Position numbers and translations under genes: made by a program
Shown: piece after piece, positions 56,864 to 64,000 of the stretch
Position numbering within the stretch: position 1 is the stretch's first letter
Layout: each line of letters opens with the position of its first letter
Assembly (NCBI GenBank): GCA_964059195.1
Contig: CAXKWD010000011.1
Coordinates: 9,874,366 to 9,938,365 of the forward strand
Length of the DNA stretch: 64,000 nt
Origin: Ectobius pallidus
Lineage: Eukaryota; Arthropoda; Insecta; Blattodea; Ectobiidae
Direction: 5' to 3'
The notes under the pieces: model-generated
Seen by the model: the letters and a program-made list of their open reading frames with translations, nothing else
Databases searched by the model: none
What the model was told of the DNA's origin: nothing

Positions 56864-58880
56864 TAGGTGAGCTATGGGACAAATATTGTAGCAAAGAATA
56901 AAATAAATATTAATTAAAAGATCCAATGAAATGTTTTATAAATTAGTGTATTGCAAGAAGTGAATAATAGTGACCTAAGAAAACCACTTTTTAGAGCTTT
57001 TTTTTAAATGCAGGAAGTGTATAGTAAATTATGGTGAGTTTGAAACATAAGATGTAAAAAGAAAAAAGTGCCAATTATTCGGTACAGCTTTTATAGGTTC
57101 AGGCATACTTGCATTGCAGTAAGAGGGTAGTAACTTTAGTGACATACTGGTACATACCATAATACCAATAGGCCTAGGCTATGAAATATAAGGTGTAGGC
57201 CTAATCTTGTCAATTGCTGCTTTTATAGCTTTTCTTCAATTGCAGGTTACTGTATGGATTAAAAATACAGTGTACTATCAATTAGAGATTTTACAGCTTT
57301 AAATGTTTGTGGGAATTGGAAAATAAAATAAATTATTAAATAAAATGAGTAACTAAAATAAAACAAATCTTTCCAATTGCCAACAGCTTTTATGTAGATT
57401 TACTTAAACTGCAGGAAGTGAATAATCAAATAAAGTGAGCTTTGAACGCTGATCTTGAATTATCTTAATAGCAATAAAGATCTATCCACAATGTTCAGTC
57501 GGTAGTTGGTAGGTGGTAGTCTGTAGTCAAAGTGTAGCATGTGGTGAGTAATGGATGCCATACATAAAGTGCAGTTGCAGTTGGCAGTTGGGAAATTCAA
57601 CTTCGACTACCAACTGCAAGTTACATATTACAAGATTGAACACCATTTACTAGTCAAATAAATATATTAAATTAGATTACTATGAAAAAGCAAGATGTGT
57701 TTATTATATATATTATGCATTACAAATAATAAATTCCTCCAAATTTCTTATTCTATAAAATGTTTCCCTAACCTCAGTGTCAACTGCACATTGTGGGCAG
57801 CTTTGAGTTTTGCTCCAAAGTGGCCGACTACCAACTGCACAAAGGCTTAAGTGTCATTTCAAAGTTTGAACATGATCAATTAAGTGTTTTCAGTGAATTA
57901 TTATTACCGGTAGGCTAACTCTACCTCATGGTTTCATTGCTTTTCAAGCACCTACGGACAGTGTGTTCCTTAAAAGCAGTCTTTGTGTTCTCAACTGTGG
58001 ATGCTGTTAATACAGCAATTATTTTTGAAATATATATATGTAAGGCTTTCATTCCGACCACATTAAGGTAAACAAGTCCTGAATTTCCTTACCACTTAGG
58101 ACTATCAAATGACATACAGCAAACAAAAGAGTACTCTCTACAGTTGTTGTTGCTGCTCTTCATAGTGATGGTATTTTTTATTTATGTGTCATACCTCATT
58201 TATCATAATATTGAACTAAAAAATTACTTTCAATTACTTGTCTTAAGTTGGATGGGCTCCTATCCAAAGCCAAACTCATGGACAAGGTACTATCAATTCC
58301 TGAGACTAAGCTAATCTAGAATGAAAAAGTGAGGTAATATAGGCTAGCTTTTATACAAATGGTAAACTTCACTGAACCATTACTTTGCACAACAGTGTAG
58401 AGAGTCCTACAGAAGCCATTACACTGTATTTCCAGAAAATGTGATAGAATAATGACCACCCATGAGTGGTTCAATTACTCTTATATCATGACATAACCTG
58501 ACTCTTCATTGCACATGCATTTAAAAACAAACAAAAGTTAAGTTGATATCATACCTCATATTTCACATATCTAACACAGAAAAGTGGGAAACACACTGTC
58601 AGATGTGACACTTACATTTAGAAGAATGGCAAGGCATATAAAATCGAAGCACTGTCTTTATGTAATCCTCCTTTATCGTCCCACATTTCCATTTTATTTT
58701 CAATAAATAGTTGTCTCCACTTCATACACATTCGCCCTGGCAATTACAGCATACCTTTTGTATAATCACAATAGCACACAAACACCGTATAAAATAACTT
58801 GGTTTCCTTATTATTCCGTACCTCGTTGGCTTCCCTATCACTTCATCTTAAAAATAACTAAAATACATTTATCTAATAAC
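56864..58880. other. No gene seen
   Basis: AT-rich DNA. Several copies of a loose motif (GCTTTTATAG.TTTTCTT..ATTGCAGGAAGTG) occur between 55800 and 57430, suggesting a diverged tandem array with roughly 120-180 bp spacing. AGTTGGTAG-type motifs at 57495-57620 and 57820 could be decayed element ends. Confidence 0.35.
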
Positions 58881-59404
58881 ACAGACCACCAATACTAGCC
58901 TCCATTTTGAAATTTGTTCGTACGACCAGCGCGATCACTGCCTAGTGAATCGTCAAAAGAGACAATGCAAAACACCGAAAATTTACAATGGTGCCCATGG
59001 CCGCTGTCACTACACAGGGTAATGACCTTCATCTCGGCCTCTCAAATTTCATGTCCATGCAACATAACTTCCGCTAGAAAGCGAAACTTAAACCTAAGTA
59101 ATTAACATCATACACTGGATATTCGATCACACCTGTAAAAATTCTGTTACTATATTAGGTATCTAAAATATTCAAAAATATTCAGATATTATTATTAACT
59201 GTACTGGCTATATGGTCGATTCCCCGAGGCCATTGCACAGAGGAGAAAGAAGAATCTTCAATCTTGAATCTTCATTCTTCAGCAGTCGTTTGTTAGCTGG
59301 TCGGCTGATTTGTTTTTTGGGAAGTTGTTGTGTGTAAAGAAGAATTAAAGCGAACTTAATTAATCACCCGGAGATAATAGTTTTGTTCTCAGAAGAATAC
59401 CAAA
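58881..59404. promoter_or_regulatory. Candidate divergent promoter region
   Basis: CpG-containing, less AT-rich patch (TTCGTACGACCAGCGCGATC, GGCCGCTGTCAC) upstream of lgs on the minus strand and just before a possible plus-strand first exon. On the minus strand AACGAG|GTACGG near 58820 could serve as a donor for a lgs 5' untranslated exon. No TATA box or initiator stands out. Weak, position-based evidence only. Confidence 0.25.
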
Positions 59405-59425
59405 ATGAATATCAGATGTGCTCGG
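59405..59425 (+). CDS. Possible first coding exon of an unknown plus-strand gene
   Basis: AATACCAAAATGAATATC gives a good start context, and the reading MNIRCAR ends at CTCGG|GTTAGT, a usable donor. The upstream 120 bases look like a plausible 5' leader after a CpG-bearing region. Seven codons are far too little to name a gene, and no second exon was recognised. It may be nothing. Confidence 0.2.
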
Positions 59426-59848
59426 GTTAGTACATAATTACTTTTAATTGATTAGTAGAAAATTGCGTGCTGCCAATGCTGGTATATTTAAGGTTATGGA
59501 ACAAATGGATGCTATATATGATAGATTTGTGGTTGACTAATTTGACGAATACCTATCCAGTTGCCAGTAGCTAATGAAATTGAACAGGATTCGATTTGAT
59601 AAGTGGGTAGTTTAACCTCACCGGTATTGAGGATTTGTAAGTAACATGGGCATGGTATAATGCAGACTTTTTGGGGATAGGTTATTATAGCACTCTATTT
59701 TTCCTGATCTTTTCGGTAAAAGATAGATTAATGCCGCGCACCAGCCAAGCTCCGCCGTTTTGTTAGGTTAGGAACGTTTATGTTAGTTTAGGAGCAATAT
59801 ACTGAATAGCGCGAGGTTTATTATGTCTCACATTCAATCTCTTCTGCG

Positions 59849-59945
59849 ACGAAACCCTAAACCCCACCTTCCCAGGCGGGTCCCATTAGAGATTTGGTGG
59901 GAGAAGCCTAGTGCGCGGCATAAAACTATTTTTCCCCATATTTTC
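59849..59945 (+). mobile_element. SINE family D 3' fragment
   Basis: CTTCCCAGGCGGGTCCCATTAG and GCATAAAACTATTTTTC match the 3' part of the family D copy at 61333-61810 and, inverted, the copy at 63116-63600. Confidence 0.55.
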
Positions 59946-60260
59946 ATTTTAAAATCCTGGAAAACTGCCAAATGTTGTTATATTATCCTTTAGAACCCAT
60001 ACATTTCATTTATATGCACCTTATATTTGTACGAAGGTTCTAAATATAAGTAAAATTGTGAAGTAGTAGACACAAAATTAACCTAAAATGACGCTGAGAA
60101 CTGCTGTTAAAACACAAGTCTCCATGCGCTGGCCGATATTCTATTGTCACGCAATCGGTCACGTGGTGATAATCTAATACTGGAAACCTAACGGTAAAAA
60201 CCTGGTCTGGGTGTCGCTGTCGAGGCCGAGGTATCTACAGCATACAAAACTTAATATCTG

Positions 60261-60510
60261 CGCTGGATTTCCCTTCTGTTTTTCTGTATTGGGGGCTTCG
60301 CTTCCGGACCGCTGGACCCCCTTTCTGCTTTCCACCAGACCCCCTTCACCGTGAATTTTGAGAACGGTAACTCGTGTCAGCCCTGGACCCCTTCTGTGTT
60401 TTTCTTTTTTGGGGCCTTTGCCCCAAGCACCACCAGGGGTTGCGCCAATGGACCCCCTTCCAAGCTTCCAGCAAACCTACTTCACACCAGGAGCTTCGAG
60501 TTCGGTACTT
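60261..60510. repeat. Diverged tandem duplication of a GC-richer unit, about 120 bp
   Basis: 60261-60381 and 60382-60510 share TTCTGTTTTTCT, GGACCCCCTT, GCTTCCA.CA and a TTTTGAGAACGGTA-like end in the same order. The unit is unusually C-rich for this window. Confidence 0.6.
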
Positions 60511-61197
60511 ATTATAAAAGTAACAGGGAGAACCTAACCATGTAACTTGATGGAGAGCATGCGTATATAGAACTATTGGTAGCGCTGGATAAGCTTTGCA
60601 GGAATGGCCAATGAGATGCAAGATCATCGGCCAGCCAATGGAAGCGTTGGTATCCAAACCAACCTCTGGGTTATATAAATACTCTGAACACCTCGTGTGG
60701 AATTCTAGTAGAGTGCTATACTAAACACAACTTTTCTTTTCTATTCAGCGAAACCCAACTGGCCATATGATTGACAGTAGTTCCAGTGTTGCCAGCCTAA
60801 ACTCAGAATGATCTTAAGGTACACCAGTCAATTAACATCATACCATAAAAAATATAAAAATCTGCGCTGACTAGCCCTATGAAATCCAAAAAGCATTTGT
60901 CTATTATCTTTTTCTCTATCATAGAAAGGTTGCCAGATTTCACAGAGAAGAAATATGAATGGTAAAATCCAGTATCAATTCCCCCATATTTTAATAGGTG
61001 AAAGATATTTGAGGTCGCAAAGCAGCGAAGCTCCACCCACTCTTGCCCACCGGAGTGCTTCCACTCCAAGGCCATCCAGCCTTGTCTTATGAACTGTTCA
61101 GTGCCGGCACTGCAGCTCACTGTTGTTATGATACGACATTATGAAAATTTCCCTTGAACCAAATAAAAAATACAATCAACAAAGCATAACTTTTTCA
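60511..61197. other. No gene seen
   Basis: Moderate GC. The minus-strand ORF at 60803-61120 has no recognised domain and no splice support. Confidence 0.4.
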
Positions 61198-61332
61198 GCT
61201 TACAGTTCTGTATAACTTATTGTTGTTATAACATGCATGTTTAGCCTATTCTGATCTGACGTGTTCTATACGGTTTCTTTGAGCCTCACTCAACATAGGA
61301 TCTACAGAATGAGATATCTACATCTACATCTA
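61198..61332 (+). mobile_element. LINE 3'-end fragment
   Basis: Matches 56190-56325 through TTGTTATAACATGCATG, GATCTGACGTGTTCTATA and GATATCTACATCTACATC. It holds only the 3' untranslated region and hexamer tail, so it is a severely truncated insertion of the same LINE family. Confidence 0.75.
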
Positions 61333-61810
61333 GCCTCTTTAGTGTTACTCAGGACCCACCACCTGACAAAATGACCCTTGCACCAAAACGGCTATTTCTC
61401 ATTTCACTTATTAAAGCTCTCTAAACTTAAATAGATGAATTTTCACTTCCTTGCTCTGCAATTACTCTTGGAGTCGTGGTCGAGGCTAATGGTTTCAAAC
61501 TAGCAACCCGGGTTCAGATACAGCTCAGTCCAAACTTTACAGTTAGGAATAGGGCCCAAAGTAGTTAAGTAGGGCAAAGAGGATGTGAGAGAAAAGGAAA
61601 ATAGTGGAGGGAAGACAGACAACAAAAGAAGGGGAAAAGAGGAATAAATTATTTAATTTTTTCCCCATTTCACCTCCTGATTACTAGATGGCGTTGCTAG
61701 TAGTTCAAATGGTGGTCTCTACTAAACCCCTACTTCCCATGCGTGTCCCGTTAGTGAGTTGAGGGGTGAGGGCTAGTGTATGACCTAAAACTATTTTTTC
61801 TCTTTTAATA
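61333..61810 (+). mobile_element. tRNA-derived retroposon, family D copy 1
   Basis: At about 61480-61530 a tRNA-like head is seen (GTGGTCGAGGCTAATGG, GGGTTCAGATAC), followed by a body that includes AGGAATAGGGCCC and ends near AAAACTATTTTTTC. The copy at 63116-63600 matches in inverted orientation, and the match extends about 120 bp in front of the tRNA head (CCTCTTTAGTGTTACTCA, CTCTCTAAACTTAAATAGA). Confidence 0.6.
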
Positions 61811-63115
61811 CAAGATTAACTTCCTAAAAATATAAAAAAAACAAGGATTTCAACACATACCATTCTCGGCAGAGGGCAGGTTGTCTTCATGAGTGACTTA
61901 ATCCATCCCGCCCGCCATAAATAGTAGCCTACACTTTCTTTTATAGTACGAAGTGGCAAAAAGTAGCAATATTTCCGGCATATATTGATTGTACAGATCA
62001 GAGAAGAAGTGCATGATTGGACATTGCCAGTGCGACATCGCCTAGCAAGAAACTGTGACCAACATAACAAAATGCATGAGATTAAATATTTTACATAACA
62101 AGATGCGAATTCAATATGCTACTGGGTCTACTAAAGTAATAATTGTGTTTGTGCTCTGCTATGGCCACTAACTCCACTCCGCTTCTTTAACTATATGGAT
62201 ATTACTATGTATTATTTAGACTATCTGTACAAACTTTGGTATTGTACTGCTGCAACAAGCATAGTCGGTCAACTTGGTTTGGTTGATAATAAATGCATCG
62301 CACCGGTCGTGCAAAGCAGCCATACTGCGACAATGGGGTTAGTTGTTATTGGGCTTTGCCATAGGAACACATATGTCACTATCAGTAATAACTATGAAAA
62401 TTGGCATGCTAACCACATGCCTACAGTCCTGCTACCAGGTATAGTTTAGCACTCAAACTAGCGCTGTGCTGGATTTCCACACAAGGTGTTCCAATGGTTG
62501 GTCATAACTTGGATACCAATGCCCTAATGGCTGCCAATGACACTGCATGTTATTTGTCTTTTTGCCTGATGCTGCCAACGTCTGCTTTAGGCTTTTCAGT
62601 CCCTGTACAAACAATATTCGCAGAAGGTTTGGATGTTGCTGTCCATGAGATTAGGTTAAGTTAATCAAGATGTTGTACCCCGGTGGTATTCCAGATATCA
62701 GTAATTGCGATAGTGACTGACCACTACAGGCTGCCACCAAGTTTACGTCCTGTTTCTGCACCATGTGACCCAATGACTCCCTCGCTGATCGCAGGTGTGC
62801 ATCTCAAACGAGGTTATTCTCATGAGTGCCGGTATGCATAATTTCACAGCGCCATTTTAGGTTAAATTTATGTGAACTTCTTAGCAATGTTGCTTATATT
62901 TACAATATTCTCACAAACAAAATATCAGTTTGTTCTTAAACATGTATGAAACAAAAGAAAAATTATGAAGTGGGCACTTACATAGCATAAAATGGCTTCA
63001 TTTTGACTGGTTAATCACAAGATTCGGCAGGTGGTCATGATATGGGGAAGTGTGTGCAGAATCAATCTTATCAAGAAACATTGTAGGCAACCTGAGGATG
63101 TTGATGGTGGTATGG
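61811..63115. other. No gene seen
   Basis: Mixed composition. The short ORFs are not recognisable; the CATGCTAACCACATGCCT motif near 62405 resembles scraps near 23850 and 40690. Confidence 0.4.
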
Positions 63116-63600
63116 TGTTGCCACTAAAGCTACCTTTCACTAAACTAAACTAACCAAGGGAAAAAATAGTCTTGAGTCTCCTCAATAGCCCCCCTTTAAC
63201 TCACTAACAGGACCTGCCTGGGAAGGAGGGATTTAGGATGGGGAGTAACTACAAACAGTGAGACATCTAGTGGCTGCCATTGGAAGTACTACTATCAACA
63301 AAGATGATGAAAATGAGGGAAATATTAAATAATTTTTCCTCCTTGTCCTCTTTTCTCCCTTTCTCACGCTTATTCTTCACCCTACCTACTTATTTGGGAC
63401 CTATTCCTAACTAAATTTTTGCATCGAGTAGGATTTGAACACGGGTCGCTGGCTATGTAGCCTTAATCACTACACCATCAAGTGATCGTTGAACTGTTAA
63501 GTGAGAATTCGTCTATTTAAGTTTAAGAGAGCTACAATACATGAACTGTCACGTGGCGGGTCTTGAGTAACGCTAAAGAGGCTGTGGTGATTGTATTTTT
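63116..63600 (-). mobile_element. tRNA-derived retroposon, family D copy 2
   Basis: On the minus strand it has a tRNA-like head (TGATGGTGTAGTGATTAAGG, CGTGTTCAAATCCTACTCG) and then the same body as the 61333 copy. The homology continues upstream of the head to about 63595 (AGCGTTACTCAAGACCC). This copy has the cleaner A and B boxes. Confidence 0.65.
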
Positions 63601-64000
63601 GATTTGGTACAAGGGTATAACAGTGAGCTGCATTGCCAGCATAAAGCAGCTTGATAGCCAGGTTGAAGGCTAGGAAAAATAGGGGAAGTGGGCTGTCACC
63701 ATGGCAACATACTGGAAAGCAGATGGGAGTGAGCAGAGCTTACTGGGGTGACTTGAAACTCTCATTTGCCCTAAACTAACCTAACCTATCACAGATCTTG
63801 ATTATTTCACATAGGCCTACCTCATGCTATTATGTCACTAATATCACGCTTGTTCTTCTTGCATATAAATCTGTTGGCAGCATTGTGCAATACGATCAAA
63901 ATAAGTTTTACGATCATAACCAGCCAATCAGAATGTTGGGAGACAATCTATGGACCAAGTAACCCATGCCTTACATCAATCAAACTTTGTGCAGAGTGTC
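63601..64000. other. No gene seen
   Basis: Unremarkable sequence to the window edge. Confidence 0.4.

Noticed and set aside
57495..57846. Terminal inverted repeats of an element (GTTGGTAG motifs)
   Set aside because: Only about 8 bases match and several copies occur in both orientations, so no ends could be fixed.

Overview
The window looks like intron-rich, repeat-dense DNA from a large arthropod genome, probably an insect. It is AT-rich, has no bacterial-style gene packing, and holds metazoan splice sites, many tRNA-derived SINEs, non-LTR retrotransposons (LINEs), Penelope-like elements (PLEs) and several DNA-transposon superfamilies. The TE mix and intron sizes would suit a large-genome polyneopteran such as a cockroach or termite, but that placement is an inference.

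The only host gene I can name is on the minus strand: the insect BCL9/legless (lgs) Wnt co-activator. Four pieces are visible: a first coding exon (45554-45884, start codon included; exon probably to 45924), a 102-nt exon (29131-29232), a 54-nt duplicated mini-exon (12698-12751) and the exon with the HD1 (Pygopus-binding) motif (11086-11351). Splice sites and phases agree across them. The introns are 16.3 kb and 17.8 kb, so almost everything from 1 to 45.9 kb is lgs intron. Later exons (HD2 and beyond) would lie left of the window. A CpG-richer patch near 58.9-59.4 kb may be a divergent promoter, with a weak plus-strand first-exon candidate at 59405.

Layout. 1-7 kb: three independent foldback copies of a PLE C-terminus, one carrying an inverted tRNA-derived SINE, plus other SINEs. 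9.6-10.6 kb: LINE remnants, one split by a piggyBac-type MITE. 11-12.8 kb: lgs exons. 14.7-23.1 kb: hAT-like element with a SINE, pogo/Tigger MITE, a 3.5 kb transposon with about 700-bp terminal inverted repeats (TIRs) and a frameshifted transposase, then a broken Tc1/mariner. 24.4-29.0 kb: a mariner-superfamily element with an intact 467-aa DD82E transposase and a nested hAT inside an older retroposon. 31-41.4 kb: TIR elements, a pogo MITE, mariner MITE, SINEs and a LINE 3' fragment. 42.2-45.15 kb: a LINE with an intact 945-aa endonuclease/reverse-transcriptase ORF. 46-56.9 kb: LINE fragments, a Myb-like-ORF element with TATAAATA subterminal repeats, and a second mariner copy. 59-64 kb: SINEs in inverted pairs, LINE 3' debris and a GC-richer tandem duplication.

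The pieces do not form an operon or one pathway. They are a host gene whose introns collected mobile DNA in layers, and the nesting gives a relative age order. All identifications come from reading the sequence by eye; no database was searched.
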